Shown: positions 49,601-62,510 of the stretch, piece by piece
Position numbering within the stretch: position 1 is the first letter of the stretch
Layout of the letters: the number at the start of each line of letters is the position of its first letter
Origin: Hoyosella sp. YIM 151337
GTDB lineage: Bacteria > Actinomycetota > Actinomycetes > Mycobacteriales > Mycobacteriaceae
Direction of reading: 5' to 3'
Assembly: GCF_026041215.1 (NCBI RefSeq)
Contig: NZ_JAPEIQ010000006.1
Span: 52,146-116,145, forward strand
DNA: 64,000 bases
The notes under the pieces: model-generated
Seen by the model: only the letters and a program-made list of their open reading frames with translations
What the model was told of the DNA's origin: nothing
Databases searched by the model: none
Program-made: the position numbers and the translations under genes

Positions 49601-51170
49601 CGCGCTGCACGACCTTGTCGCGCGTTACTCGCGCGGACACGGCCCTTTCACGGCGCAGGCTGTCGCCGCGCGTTTCAATCTCCCGCACGGACTCGTCGTC
49701 TCGGTGTTGCGGGCGCTCGCCGCCGATCGCCGAATTGTCGAAGGCGAATTCCGGCCTGGAAACGACGGGATCCCCGAGTGGTGCGACCTCGGGGTGCTTG
49801 CAGTGCTGCGCCGGCGTTCACTCGCGAAACTCCGTGACGCGATCGAACCCGTCAGTACCACGGCGCTCGCACGTTTTCTGCCAAGCTGGCTCGGTGTGGG
49901 TGCACGCGGCAGCCGCGGTGCAGACGGCGTACTCGCGGTGATCGACCAGCTTGCGGGGTTCGCGCTGCCCGCGTCCGCACTGGAGCCTCTTGTTCTCGCG
50001 CCCCGAGTCAGTGATTATTCACCCGCCTATCTCGACGAGCTCACCGCGTCCGGCGAAGTGCTGTGGTCCGGCGCTGGGGCCCTCTCGACGCGTGACGGCT
50101 GGATCAGCCTCCACCTCGCTGATACTGCTTCGATCACACTGGCACCCGCCGCCACAGACGTGTCGTCAGTGGCTCTGCGCATCCAGTCCGTCCTCGTACG
50201 CGGGGGCGGGTACTTCTTCCGCGACCTCGCGGACGCGGTGGGTCGTGACAGCCTGGCAGAGGGCGTTGAAGCGCCAGCGGACGCCGCCCTTATCGACGCG
50301 TTGTGGGAACTCGTGTGGGCCGGTCTCGTCACCAATGACACATACTCTCCTGTGCGTGCCCGTCTGTCGTCGGGGCGCACAGGTACCGCGCACCGCACCC
50401 GTCGGCCGACTGCGCGGGCCCGCACATTCCGGACCACCCGGTTGCCACGCGCAGCGCTGCCGACCAGGTCAGGGCCACCAACAGTGGCGGGACGCTGGTC
50501 GTTAGTTCCGAACCTCGAACCCGATTCCACCGTGCGCGCACACGGCATGTGTGAGCAGTTGCTCGCTCGATACGGGCTCGTCACGAAAAACGTCCTGACC
50601 GCTGAGCGGACAACCGATCCCGCGACGTCGAGTTTCTCCGTGCTGTACAAGGTGTTTCGAGAGCTGGAGGAGCGCGGGTTGTGCCGCCGCGGCTATTTCG
50701 TCGAGACGCTGGGAGCAGCTCAGTTCGCCACGTCAGCGGTGGTCGATGAATTGCGCAGCGTCGCCGAGGCACCACCCGACGGGACAGCGGTGGCACTAGC
50801 GGCGGTGGATCCAGCGAACCCCTTCGGCGCGGCACTGCCGTGGCCCGACCCGCCTGCGGGCGGTCACCGTGCGGGCCGAAAGGCGGGCGCACTCGTTGTT
50901 CTCGTCGATGGCGAGTTGCAGGTGTACCTCGAACGTGGCGGAAAAACCGTTCTCGTCTACAGCGACGAGAACGACGCGCTCCACGCCGCGGCACGTGCGC
51001 TGGTGACGACGGCACAGGGCGGCGCGCTCGACAAACTACTCATCGAAACCATTAATGGTGTGCCCGCGCCACAGGCTGAACACGCGACCGGCGCGGCTGG
51101 CTTCTTCGCGCGCGCACTATCGGAAAACGGTTTCGCGGTGGTGCCGCGCGGCTATCGGTTCCGGCGGTAA
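46605..51170 (+). CDS. lhr: Lhr-type ATP-dependent DNA helicase
   Basis: Lhr is a large superfamily 2 3'-to-5' helicase for DNA repair. The 1521-residue protein has Walker A APTGSGKTLAAF near 43-54, VDEIHSIA (DEIH) near 161-168, GLSATVRP (motif III), TSSLELGIDMG, and QRVGRAGHQVGEVSRG (motif VI) in the core. The winged-helix and Lhr C-terminal extension characteristic of the family fill the rest. A Ser/Arg-rich insert occurs near 1260-1290. The GTG start is inside CCGTGAGTG. Nei2 follows after three bases, the same pair as Rv3296-Rv3297. Confidence 0.95.
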   Translation: MSALDTFSPATSEWFRGAFGGPTAAQEEAWREISAGNHTLVVAPTGSGKTLAAFLWALDRLMAGDEHHTRIIYLSPLKALAVDVERNLRAPLAGIANTAKIKGLTPPAVTVGVRTGDTPNAQRQAMLRNPPDILITTPESLFLMLTSSARETLKSVDTVIVDEIHSIADSKRGTHLALSLERLDLLLDKPAQRIGLSATVRPHDEVARFLAGARPVSIVAPPADKRFDLTVSVPVEDMANVPPAVGTPAQDSSTSGANNLSANSLWPHVEEQLADLILKHRSSIVFANSRRLAERLTARLNEIYSERLGFELPGQVRSPAEMIAQSGTARDAPAVLARAHHGSVSKEQRAVIEDDLKSGRLTCVVATSSLELGIDMGAVDLVIQVESPPSVASGLQRVGRAGHQVGEVSRGVLFPKHRADLLHCAVAVERMRAGAIEAVRIPANPLDVLAQQTVAACALEPLDVEEWFHTVRRTGSYSSLPRSAFDATLDLLSGKYPSDQFAELRPRIVWDRDTGVVAGRPGAQRLAVTSGGTIPDRGMYPVLMVGEKNTRVGELDEEMVYESRVGDVFALGATSWRIEDITHDRVLVTPAPGQFGRLPFWIGDSLGRPSELGAALGAFVREIAADGAHVRDRLTASGLDENAVANTIAFVREQRDTTSVVPSDTTLLVERFRDELGDWRIILHSPYGLPVHAPWALAVNARIRERYALDGAAVTTDDAIIVRLPDTEGEPPGAELFAFSPDEIDEIVTAEIGGSALFAARFRECAARALLLPRRDPGKRSPLWMQRQRSAQLLEVARNYPTFPVVLEAIRECLQDVYDVPGLTRLLASVERRAIRIVETETATPSPFAVSALFGYTGAFIYEGDSPLAERKAAALSLDTALLAELLGRLEMRDLLDGDIIADYEDYLQWRSRKADSAEKLIDMVRTIGPLTGTEIAERCAADPAGWLRGLSEDRRVIEVTFGARTWWIVSEDAGRVRDAFGAPLPVGVPVAFLDAVPNALHDLVARYSRGHGPFTAQAVAARFNLPHGLVVSVLRALAADRRIVEGEFRPGNDGIPEWCDLGVLAVLRRRSLAKLRDAIEPVSTTALARFLPSWLGVGARGSRGADGVLAVIDQLAGFALPASALEPLVLAPRVSDYSPAYLDELTASGEVLWSGAGALSTRDGWISLHLADTASITLAPAATDVSSVALRIQSVLVRGGGYFFRDLADAVGRDSLAEGVEAPADAALIDALWELVWAGLVTNDTYSPVRARLSSGRTGTAHRTRRPTARARTFRTTRLPRAALPTRSGPPTVAGRWSLVPNLEPDSTVRAHGMCEQLLARYGLVTKNVLTAERTTDPATSSFSVLYKVFRELEERGLCRRGYFVETLGAAQFATSAVVDELRSVAEAPPDGTAVALAAVDPANPFGAALPWPDPPAGGHRAGRKAGALVVLVDGELQVYLERGGKTVLVYSDENDALHAAARALVTTAQGGALDKLLIETINGVPAPQAEHATGAAGFFARALSENGFAVVPRGYRFRR

Positions 51171-51173
51171 TCG

Positions 51174-51992
51174 ATGCCTGAAGGCGACACCGTCTATCGC
51201 ACCGCGGCCAAGCTCCGCGCAGCTCTTGAAGGCAACGTCCTCTCACGCACCCAGTTTCGCGTAAACACGTACGCGAACCTCGACCTCGCCGGTCTTACCG
51301 TGGCGCGCGTGTGGCCGCACGGCAAGCACCTCTTCATCCAGGCTGGGGATCACGTCATACATTCTCATCTCAAGATGGAAGGCGCGTGGCACGCGTACCG
51401 CAGCGGTGAAAAATGGCGAAAACCAGCCTGGCAGGCACGCGTCGTGCTCGAGACAGACAGCTGGCAAGCGGTCGGCTACAGGCTCGGGATTCTTGAAGTC
51501 ATGAACACATCTGACGCGGGGGCCCGCACCGCGCACCTCGGCCCGGACCTCCTCGGTTCGGACTGGGATATCGGGCAAGCTCGGGAACGGATCCTGACTC
51601 GTCCTGCACGCGGAATTGGCATGGCACTGCTCGATCAGCGGAACCTCGCAGGCATCGGCAATGTGTACCGGAGCGAATTGTGCTTCGTCCGTGGCCTTGA
51701 CCCGCGCACACCCGCCGCCAGCGTGCACGACCTCGATGCGCTGCTTGCCCTCGCGCACCGGATGTTATGGGCCAACAAGGACCGCGCGCAGCGCTGCACC
51801 ACCGGCAACATGCGGCGCGGCCACACCTTGTGGGTATACGGACGTGAACACGAACCCTGCTGGCGCTGCGGCACCCTGATCCAGCGACACCTGATCGCCG
51901 AGGAGGGCTTCACGCAGGGCGCACGGCCAACAGCGGACGAAAGAATCGTTTACCTGTGCCCCACTTGCCAGGCGCGCCCCAGCCCACGGTGA
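51174..51992 (+). CDS. nei2: Endonuclease VIII-like DNA glycosylase (Nei2)
   Basis: The enzyme removes oxidised pyrimidines and cuts the abasic site. The 272-residue Fpg/Nei protein starts MPEGDTVYRTAAKL, so processed Pro2 and Glu3 form the catalytic end. The H2TH region has DQRNLAGIGNVYRSELCF, and the C-terminal zinc finger has CWRCG and CPTC. It is directly downstream of lhr, consistent with a repair operon. All expected residues are present. Confidence 0.95.
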   Translation: MPEGDTVYRTAAKLRAALEGNVLSRTQFRVNTYANLDLAGLTVARVWPHGKHLFIQAGDHVIHSHLKMEGAWHAYRSGEKWRKPAWQARVVLETDSWQAVGYRLGILEVMNTSDAGARTAHLGPDLLGSDWDIGQARERILTRPARGIGMALLDQRNLAGIGNVYRSELCFVRGLDPRTPAASVHDLDALLALAHRMLWANKDRAQRCTTGNMRRGHTLWVYGREHEPCWRCGTLIQRHLIAEEGFTQGARPTADERIVYLCPTCQARPSPR

Positions 51993-51996
51993 ACCG

Positions 51997-52941
51997 TCAG
52001 CGCCAGACCGCAGCGGCAATTCGCGCGAAGTTCGCCCAAAGGATCTTGTGCACCGCTTCATCGGGATACCCGTGCGCCGCCAGCGCATCGTGCAATTGCA
52101 GCATCAAACTCGGAGCAACGAAATCGATAGGGCCGTAACGGGTGTAGGGCTCCGGGAAGACCTGCGGATTGCTCAGCATCTCCGCACGGAAATCCTCGTA
52201 GTCGAAGGGATAGTCGGAGGCGACGCCGACGTGGTCGATGCCGATGAGGTCAACAGCGTAATCAATGTGGCGGATCATCGCGTCCACCGTCGCCTCGTTC
52301 GGTCCGAGAAAGATTCCTACACCCGTAATCCCTACAACACCACCGGTTTCCGCGCATGCGATCGCCTGCTCGTCAGTGATGTTGCGCTCGTGTTCCCACA
52401 CCGCGCGCATGCACGAGTGGGAGTACACCATCGGTGACGCGGATGCCTCACTTAACTGCAGCCCAGTCTTCGTGCTGCAATGCGACCCGTCGACGACCAT
52501 GCCGACTCGATTCATTTCCGTGACGAGTTCCCGTCCGTACGCAGTGAGGCCCCGGTCGACCGCATCCAGACAGCCCGATCCAGCCGCATTGACGAAGTTG
52601 TAGCTTGGCAGAAGGGTGCGCACGCCTAACAGGTAGAAAAGCTCGATGTTCGCGGGATCACCGTCAAGCGGCCGGGAATCCTCCAAATCAAAAGCAACAG
52701 CGGTTTTTCCGTTTGCGACGGCTGCGTCGACCGCGTTCCAACTGTCTGCGGGCACGAGCCGATCATCCTTCGCGATTCCGCGCGTGAAGTGGTCGATAAC
52801 TCCGAGAACGTGTGCCTTGTCGTGCAGCGCGTATCCGACGTTCACGGACACAAAACCCGGACCGTAGGCGGCGAGAGCGCCGAGGTCAGCGTTGGCGGAC
52901 AACGGGAGACAGCAATGTTGCTCCCACAGGGCGGATGTCAT
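51997..52941 (-). CDS. M19 membrane-dipeptidase family protein
   Basis: The 314-residue TIM-barrel protein belongs to the M19/renal dipeptidase family. It keeps the Glu in DLEDSRPLDG, both His in VDGSHCSTKT and VYSHSCMRAV, the Arg in ERNITDEQ and the Asp in GVASDYPFDYED. At the first zinc site the usual HNDLP becomes HCCLP (His9, Cys10, Cys11), so an Asp ligand is replaced by Cys. It may therefore bind a different metal arrangement or substrate. It lies 40 bases downstream of the large unknown gene on the same strand. Confidence 0.88.
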   Translation of the reverse strand: MTSALWEQHCCLPLSANADLGALAAYGPGFVSVNVGYALHDKAHVLGVIDHFTRGIAKDDRLVPADSWNAVDAAVANGKTAVAFDLEDSRPLDGDPANIELFYLLGVRTLLPSYNFVNAAGSGCLDAVDRGLTAYGRELVTEMNRVGMVVDGSHCSTKTGLQLSEASASPMVYSHSCMRAVWEHERNITDEQAIACAETGGVVGITGVGIFLGPNEATVDAMIRHIDYAVDLIGIDHVGVASDYPFDYEDFRAEMLSNPQVFPEPYTRYGPIDFVAPSLMLQLHDALAAHGYPDEAVHKILWANFARIAAAVWR

Positions 52942-52981
52942 GTTGTTGACAGTACGCCCGGGAAACCTGGACCGCGCTATG

Positions 52982-55900
52982 TCACTTCCACGTCAGCCCC
53001 GACTCGATCCTGGCGTGCACGATGAGAGACTCAGCGAACACCAGGTCGATGCGCGTCAGTTGTGGACACAGTCTGGCGAGATCGGCCCATGCTCCCATGA
53101 CGTCGCTGTCGATAACGCCATCCTTCACTCCGCCGTGTGCTTCAAGCCGAGCGAGCAATGCCATGATCAGCGACACCATGGGGATCATCAGCCATGGATG
53201 TGCCTGTGTGTCAGCAGTTCCCAGGGCGTCGCTGCGGATCGCGATCTGATCGTAGAACTGCTTTCCGGCCTTGCGGATCGCGCGGACGAATTTCTTCGCA
53301 CGCACGATGAGTTCGGTGTGACTCGTTGTTTCGGCCCAGCGCTCACGCATCGCGAATGCTTCCGCGATTGCACTTACCCGGGTGTCGACGTCTAGCACCG
53401 CACCGGGGATGATGCGTGCCACGTTGAAGATCTGATCGACCTGCTCAGCTGGCATATGGTGAAGCATCACCGTGGTGTGATCGAACAGCGCTTTCGCCAG
53501 TTCGGTGTCACGTCCGGTATCCAGAACGCGAAGCAGCGCCTCTCCACCCTGCTCGTCGAGCTCTTCGCGGGCAGTCTCCCACTCTTCACCGCCACGCTGA
53601 AACTGCGGAAGATCCGCGAGTGTGACGAGGCACTGTACCCACGAGTTCGCACCAGTCGCCCCCGCTGGATCGTCAATTTCGAAACTCGCCTGCGCCAGCC
53701 CGGTGCTGATCAGCAGCGCTGGCTGTTCAGAAACGGGAATCGTGCTGTGGGTAAGCGCGAGCACCGCTTCGCGGGGCTGTTCGCGAAGCATCGCGCCAAG
53801 TCCCGCGCGAACTTCCTCATGGTCATCGGCAGTGCTCAGCACATGCAGCGCCGTCCACATGTGCGGGCTCGGCGCGAGCCCTGACGGCAGGTCAGCCTCG
53901 CCGGCGAGGCAACACGCCAATGCGTCCATCGCCGGGTCTCCGCTGCGTACCCAGCCAGCCTGTGGCAGGCGAACCGTGTCCGGCGGCGGGGTCGCTGCTG
54001 CGGTTGCCTGATCGCTCACCACGAGTCGCACTCGCAGCGGGCCCGCCGCCACCAGGTCGCCGGGCAGCGCGACGCGCTCCTCACGGACAGGCAGCACCAC
54101 CATTTCCATCCAGGGCGCGGATTCCGGCCAAATCTGCGCCGCGAGTCCTGCCACCTCGGCGAGGTCATCGAAGACCAGCGCGTCTCCGTCGAGCCGGATC
54201 TCGGAGCACAATCCGGCGGGACGCACGTTCGCGAGATCAACAAAATGCGGGTCCTCACCTTCGGCCTGAACAACGGCGGTGATTCGCGCCGCACGCAGCC
54301 GCCCCAAGCCCGCCGCAAGCCGTGCTGTGGAGACCTCGAAAGCATCGGTGTACTCGTTGTAACCCGGTGGCTCTTGCAGACGGACCTTGCCACTGCGGTC
54401 GCGCAGCTCAACCCAGGTGTTGATATCGGTTGTGGCTGGGACGCGATATGCAAGTATCCGGTCCTCGGACAGTTCCTGGACTGTCACGACATGGGGAAGG
54501 GCCGACCACGGCACCGGCGCGCTGCCGCCCTGCGTGCCTGCGTCGTAAAGACGAATCTCCGCTTGCGGCGGGTGAACGAGCAAGGGAAGCGCTCCTGCCC
54601 CGCGTACTACGGCGACTTTCTCCGACTCATCGCTTCCGAAATGCAGTGACCCGGGTTCCGCGGTGAGCGCGCTGTCGCACGTCAACTCGATAAGCGATTC
54701 AGACTGGCCGCCGCGTGCGGGCACCCGATAGTCCGGGCTGACCGAGACATCGAGCCCTTCGGCCAGATGGACGACCTTTCGCAGGTCCGCACCGAGCGGC
54801 CCGCGAACAACGATCTCGTAGGTGCCGAAGAGACCCGCAGTGACCTCGTCAAAGGGATCGCAGCTGAAGTCCTCACCCTCGAGCGTCCACACGAAGGTCG
54901 CGACCCACTCTGCCGAACCAAGGCGGCGTGCGCTGACCCGCCACTGCACCTTGTGTCCCAAAGCGTCACCCGGCAGCCACACGGCGGGACGCTCGTTGTA
55001 CAGCGGTGAACCGTTCGCCGCCCGTACACCGCGCAGCGGATCAGCCAAGAGCACTTCGGGCAGGTAGCTGCGGCGCACGAGGCGGACGGTACCGACCTTG
55101 TCGGTGCCCTTGACGAGTTGCAGCGAACGCCGCTCCGTCGTATCGATCTGCAGCAGCTGCCAATCGTCCCAGCCCGCGGGGTGGCCACGGTCAGCATCCG
55201 GTTCGACAGCCTTGCCCGCCACACTGTCGACCACCTGGTGGCCGCGTGGGACAAGCGCGTACACGGTGCCGAGGGGCACCGGCAGCCGCCGTCCGAGCAG
55301 TTTCCCACCATCGGTAAACAGCACCAGCGGATCCTTCGGATCCACCAGGGAATAGACAAAACGCCGCGGGATCGACGGATGTTCGGCGCTGACGTGCCGC
55401 GCGGGGCTCGTGATGGTGTGCAGCGCGTGCGGTGCGGTCATCCAGGCGGGGTTCGCTGGGTGCGTGATGCTGCCGGGGACGCGCACGTCAGTGACATCTC
55501 CGTCCGCGGAGATCTGCCATCGATCGCCAGGCTGCGCGGGCGGATGGGGAACAAGAAGCTGCACAGCGCCATCAGCAATGTCAAGGCGCAGCCGCGGCGG
55601 CTCGATGTGGCCGTCCCCCGCGAGGAGCCCACGCTCGGAGCCAGGCTGCTCCAACTCGGTAATCGCGGCGACTGCCTGCTGAAAGATCACGTCTGGCAAA
55701 CCACTCGTCACGGCGAGTGTGCCGACGGTGCCGTGCCACGTCGAGGGGTTACTCATCGACACCGCGACGATATCGAGTACCCGATCGATGAAGTCGATCG
55801 CGAACTCGCCGCCTTCAGTAATAAAGGTGCGCACCGGCACGTCCACACGGGCGAGGCGGTGCGGTTTGCGCGGATCGGTCAGCCAGTTCGTGAAGCTGGA

Positions 55901-56431
55901 GCCGTTCGGTTCACCCCCGCGCGCCAGATGATCAGCGAGCACGCCGACAAGCGCTGCAACGTGGGGCACCGGCACCCCAGCGTGCACGCTGAGGATGTGC
56001 ACGTAGCGGCCGCGCAGCCTGGGAAACTCGGCCAGGGAGAACCTGCGAAGCAGCTTGGGAATGGCTTGGCGCAGGTCAGCTTCGGTTTTCGAGTCGCGCG
56101 CGATGCCGAGTGCGGCCCAATAGCTTTCCCAAAAATCGGATGTCCGCCCGGTTGCGGATGCGTGGGAGACCAGGGTGAGCAAAGTCAGCGCCGGATATTT
56201 GCGTACCAATGCCGCGCCCGGTGACACGCCAGGACCGGCGAGACGCGCGGCCTGCTGTGCGTAAGCGCGCGCGATATCCTCCGCGGCGGCGGGACCGGGG
56301 TGCGCCTCGATCACCAGCGTCGCCCGTTCGAGCCGCGTGGTTATCTCGTACTCGCGGTCGCTGAGCCAGTCTCCAATCGATGCTGCTGAACCACTCGATG
56401 GAACGCTGCCGCCCTGCGCCACTAACGCCAC
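52982..56431 (-). CDS. Large protein of unknown function (about 1149 residues)
   Basis: The frame is open far upstream, but the first part overlaps the sugar porter gene. The GTG at 56431 follows AGGGA by about seven bases and starts at the first plausible point; a GTG at 56422 is an alternative. The N-terminal 200 residues are helical (ESYWAALGIARDSKTEADLR, LLRRFSLAEFPRLRGRYVHI), the centre (about 300-800) is rich in beta strands like tandem Ig-type domains (KVQWRVSARRLGSAEWVATF, GTYEIVVRGPLG), and the last 300 residues are helical. No signal peptide, membrane helix, P-loop or nuclease motif was found. I do not recognise the family. Confidence 0.75.
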   Translation of the reverse strand: MALVAQGGSVPSSGSAASIGDWLSDREYEITTRLERATLVIEAHPGPAAAEDIARAYAQQAARLAGPGVSPGAALVRKYPALTLLTLVSHASATGRTSDFWESYWAALGIARDSKTEADLRQAIPKLLRRFSLAEFPRLRGRYVHILSVHAGVPVPHVAALVGVLADHLARGGEPNGSSFTNWLTDPRKPHRLARVDVPVRTFITEGGEFAIDFIDRVLDIVAVSMSNPSTWHGTVGTLAVTSGLPDVIFQQAVAAITELEQPGSERGLLAGDGHIEPPRLRLDIADGAVQLLVPHPPAQPGDRWQISADGDVTDVRVPGSITHPANPAWMTAPHALHTITSPARHVSAEHPSIPRRFVYSLVDPKDPLVLFTDGGKLLGRRLPVPLGTVYALVPRGHQVVDSVAGKAVEPDADRGHPAGWDDWQLLQIDTTERRSLQLVKGTDKVGTVRLVRRSYLPEVLLADPLRGVRAANGSPLYNERPAVWLPGDALGHKVQWRVSARRLGSAEWVATFVWTLEGEDFSCDPFDEVTAGLFGTYEIVVRGPLGADLRKVVHLAEGLDVSVSPDYRVPARGGQSESLIELTCDSALTAEPGSLHFGSDESEKVAVVRGAGALPLLVHPPQAEIRLYDAGTQGGSAPVPWSALPHVVTVQELSEDRILAYRVPATTDINTWVELRDRSGKVRLQEPPGYNEYTDAFEVSTARLAAGLGRLRAARITAVVQAEGEDPHFVDLANVRPAGLCSEIRLDGDALVFDDLAEVAGLAAQIWPESAPWMEMVVLPVREERVALPGDLVAAGPLRVRLVVSDQATAAATPPPDTVRLPQAGWVRSGDPAMDALACCLAGEADLPSGLAPSPHMWTALHVLSTADDHEEVRAGLGAMLREQPREAVLALTHSTIPVSEQPALLISTGLAQASFEIDDPAGATGANSWVQCLVTLADLPQFQRGGEEWETAREELDEQGGEALLRVLDTGRDTELAKALFDHTTVMLHHMPAEQVDQIFNVARIIPGAVLDVDTRVSAIAEAFAMRERWAETTSHTELIVRAKKFVRAIRKAGKQFYDQIAIRSDALGTADTQAHPWLMIPMVSLIMALLARLEAHGGVKDGVIDSDVMGAWADLARLCPQLTRIDLVFAESLIVHARIESGLTWK

Positions 56432-56618
56432 CCTTCTTCCCTGACTCGCTACGTGCGGCCGCTGCCCGGACTCCCGATACCGACCGATCCACGATATTAA
56501 TGGCGCGCGGCGCCGAGCGTCACCGCGGATTCCCGCCGGGCCGCGACACGCCGGCGCTTTGGGCACTATTCGAGCGATAATTCCCACAGAGCGGACATGA
56601 TCTACGGGTAAATGGCTG

Positions 56619-58067
56619 TCAGCGACGGCGTGAGTGCACCTCGTAGGACATGTCTTCGAGCTCTCGGCCCTTCGTTTCGGGGACCTGGGTAAACACAAAC
56701 ACAAAGCTCAGGAGGGCAAAGAAGGCGTAGAAGCCATAGGCAAAGGTCAGTCCGATCTCGCTGAACGTCGGGAATGTGGTAGAAATCGCAAAGTTCGCCA
56801 GCCATTGCGCTGCGGCAGCGACTGCGAGCGCGCCCGCACGGATGAAGTTGGGGAAGATCTCACCGAGCAGAACCCACACGACCGGACCCCAGCTGACCCC
56901 GAAGAAGACAACGAACGCGTTCGCCGCGATCAAGGCCGTGGTCGCCCATCCACCTTGGAGGTCAGCGCTCGTCGTCCCATCCGGGTTGGTGATGAGGGTG
57001 GCCTGAGAGAACGCGATCGACATCGTCAGCAACGACACGAACATCCCTGCCGAGCCAGTGAGAAGAAGCGGCCTGCGCCCCACCCTGTCGACTAGGGCGA
57101 TCGCGACGAGGGTCACCACGATGTTTGTGACGGACGTGATCACCGTAATCTGCAGGGCGTCCGCCTCTTCGAAGCCGACCGAGCGCCACAGCGTCGTCGA
57201 GTAGTAGAAGATGACGTTGATACCAACGAACTGCTGGAACACCGATAGCAAGATGCCAACCCACACCACCGGTTTGAGGCCGAGCCGGCGCCCCCGCAAG
57301 TCAGCGAGGGACCATCGGTGGTCCGCCCGCAGCGATTCCTTGATTGCCGTGACCTTGTCTGACACGTCCACGATGCCGGTATAAACCCGCAGCACCCGGG
57401 TCGCGTCCTCAATGCGGTTCTTCGCAACGAGGTATCTGGGCGATTCCGGCAGTCTGAGCGCCGCCAAGCCGTAGATGACGGCGGGAATGGCCTCAGCCAT
57501 GAACATCCAGCGCCACGCTTCTTGCCCGAACCAGAGGATCTCGATCGACCCGCCGGCGAGGTCCGCCAGCATCGAGTCCGACAGGAGTGCCGCGAAAATA
57601 CCAGTGACAATTGCGAGTTGCTGCAGCGAGGCGAGTCGGCCCCGAATGCGGGCGGGCGAGACTTCAGCGATGTACGCGGGCGCGATTACGGATGCCGCCC
57701 CGACACCGAGACCACCGATCACGCGCCAGACGATGAGGTCGACGACGGTGAACGCCAGTCCAGACCCGATCGATGACGCGAGGAACAGCGACGCGGCGAT
57801 CAGCATCACCGGGACTCGGCCGAGCCGGTTGGCGATAGGGCCCGCGAACCACGCACCGGCTGCACAGCCGAGAAGTGCTGACGAGACCGCAAACCCCTGC
57901 AGCGCGGGAGTGAGCGCGAAGGTCTCGGTCATAGCGTCGACTGCACCGTTGATGACTGCGGTGTCGAAACCGAACAGGAAGCCGCCGAGCGCAGCGGCGA
58001 CGCATATCCCGATGATCCGGATGTTGAAACGGTTGAAGGTCTCTGGGGAGTCAGGGTGAGTGGTCAT
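56619..58067 (-). CDS. MFS sugar/H+ symporter (sugar porter family)
   Basis: The 482-residue protein has 12 predicted helices with the sugar porter signatures GGFLFGFDTAVINGA (TM1), NRLGRVP, PAYIAEVSPARIRGRL (loop 4-5), RLPESPRYLV, QQFVGINVIFYYS (TM7), DRVGRRPLL and VPETKGRELE at the end. These are close to xylose, arabinose and galactose symporters; the sugar cannot be decided. The ATG at 58067 follows GAGAGGAAGAGG; the extra upstream codons are not homologous. No sugar kinase or isomerase is adjacent. Confidence 0.92.
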   Translation of the reverse strand: MTTHPDSPETFNRFNIRIIGICVAAALGGFLFGFDTAVINGAVDAMTETFALTPALQGFAVSSALLGCAAGAWFAGPIANRLGRVPVMLIAASLFLASSIGSGLAFTVVDLIVWRVIGGLGVGAASVIAPAYIAEVSPARIRGRLASLQQLAIVTGIFAALLSDSMLADLAGGSIEILWFGQEAWRWMFMAEAIPAVIYGLAALRLPESPRYLVAKNRIEDATRVLRVYTGIVDVSDKVTAIKESLRADHRWSLADLRGRRLGLKPVVWVGILLSVFQQFVGINVIFYYSTTLWRSVGFEEADALQITVITSVTNIVVTLVAIALVDRVGRRPLLLTGSAGMFVSLLTMSIAFSQATLITNPDGTTSADLQGGWATTALIAANAFVVFFGVSWGPVVWVLLGEIFPNFIRAGALAVAAAAQWLANFAISTTFPTFSEIGLTFAYGFYAFFALLSFVFVFTQVPETKGRELEDMSYEVHSRRR

Positions 58068-58275
58068 CGCCTGCCTCTTCCTCTCGCGCTGCCGGTGAGG
58101 TGAGGCTACCGCCGATGCCCTTGCGCGCGCGCAGTCTTCAGCGATTCGGTGCCGCTTTCCGTCGCGCCTACGACCCTGGTATGACAGTTTCGTCACGCAC
58201 ATCATGCTGTACGCCGGCGATCTTCATGCCGGACCTTCCTAGCGTCATAGACACGACCGCAGGAAGAGGGGAAGC

Positions 58276-59045
58276 ATGACTGAGAAGCGATACGCGGTGC
58301 ACGCCGCCGGCGTCACGAAGACCTATGGGCACGGCGCGGCCGAAGTGCACGCGCTGCGTGGCGTCGACGCAGAATTTGAGCACGGCAATCTCACCGCGAT
58401 CATGGGTCCGTCCGGTTCAGGTAAGTCAACGCTGATGCACGTGCTCGCAGGCCTGGACGCGGTTACGGCGGGCCGCATACACCTCGGTGGGACAGAGATC
58501 ACCGGCCTCTCCGATCGTGCGCTGACCGAGTTGCGGCGCGAGCGGATCGGGTTCGTATTCCAGTCGTTCAACCTCTTGCCGGTCATCACCGCGGCGGAGA
58601 ACGTGTTGCTCCCACTGCGTCTCGCGGGCAAGCGGCCAGACCCCGTCTGGTACAACGAGGTCATCACCAGGCTCGGTCTGGCTGACCGGATGCATCATCT
58701 GCCGCACGAACTCTCAGGTGGACAGCAGCAGCGGGTAGCGGTTGCCCGGGCGCTGCTGCCGCGCCCGGATGTGATCTTCGCTGACGAGCCGACAGGAAAC
58801 CTTGATTCGCACGCGGGTGCGGAGGTGCTATCCCTGCTGCGGCACAGTGTTCACGACATGGGACAGACGGTGATCATGGTGACGCACGACCCTGTGGCAG
58901 CGTCCTACGCGGACCGTGTGATGCTGTTCTCGGACGGTGAACGCGCCGACGATGTGCACGATCCATCACCAGAGAAGGTGCTGAACGCGCTGCGCCACAT
59001 AAGTGCACCAGCCAGCCGTCTCAGTGGTGTGGGGGCGGCGCGCTG

Positions 59046-59046
<1 letters not shown>
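58276..59046 (+). CDS. MacB/LolD-type ABC transporter ATPase
   Basis: The 256-residue ATPase drives the downstream FtsX-like permease. It has Walker [10 protein letters not shown] (44-52), the Q-loop [10 protein letters not shown], the signature [16 protein letters not shown], Walker [14 protein letters not shown] and the switch His in VTHDP. An AGGAAGAGGGG site precedes the ATG. Its TGA overlaps the permease ATG by one base (TGATG), so translation is coupled. Confidence 0.95.
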
Positions 59047-62485
<3,439 letters not shown>

Positions 62486-62510
62486 CGGTGACTCCTTTCG
62501 CGGCGAGGTA

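Noticed and set aside
46605..51992. lhr-nei2 with the following unknown gene as an anti-phage cassette
   Set aside because: lhr-nei2 is a conserved mycobacterial repair pair, and the unknown gene is on the opposite strand with no shared promoter.
56432..56704. N-terminal extension of the large unknown protein
   Set aside because: It overlaps the end of the sugar porter gene and its composition looks non-coding.
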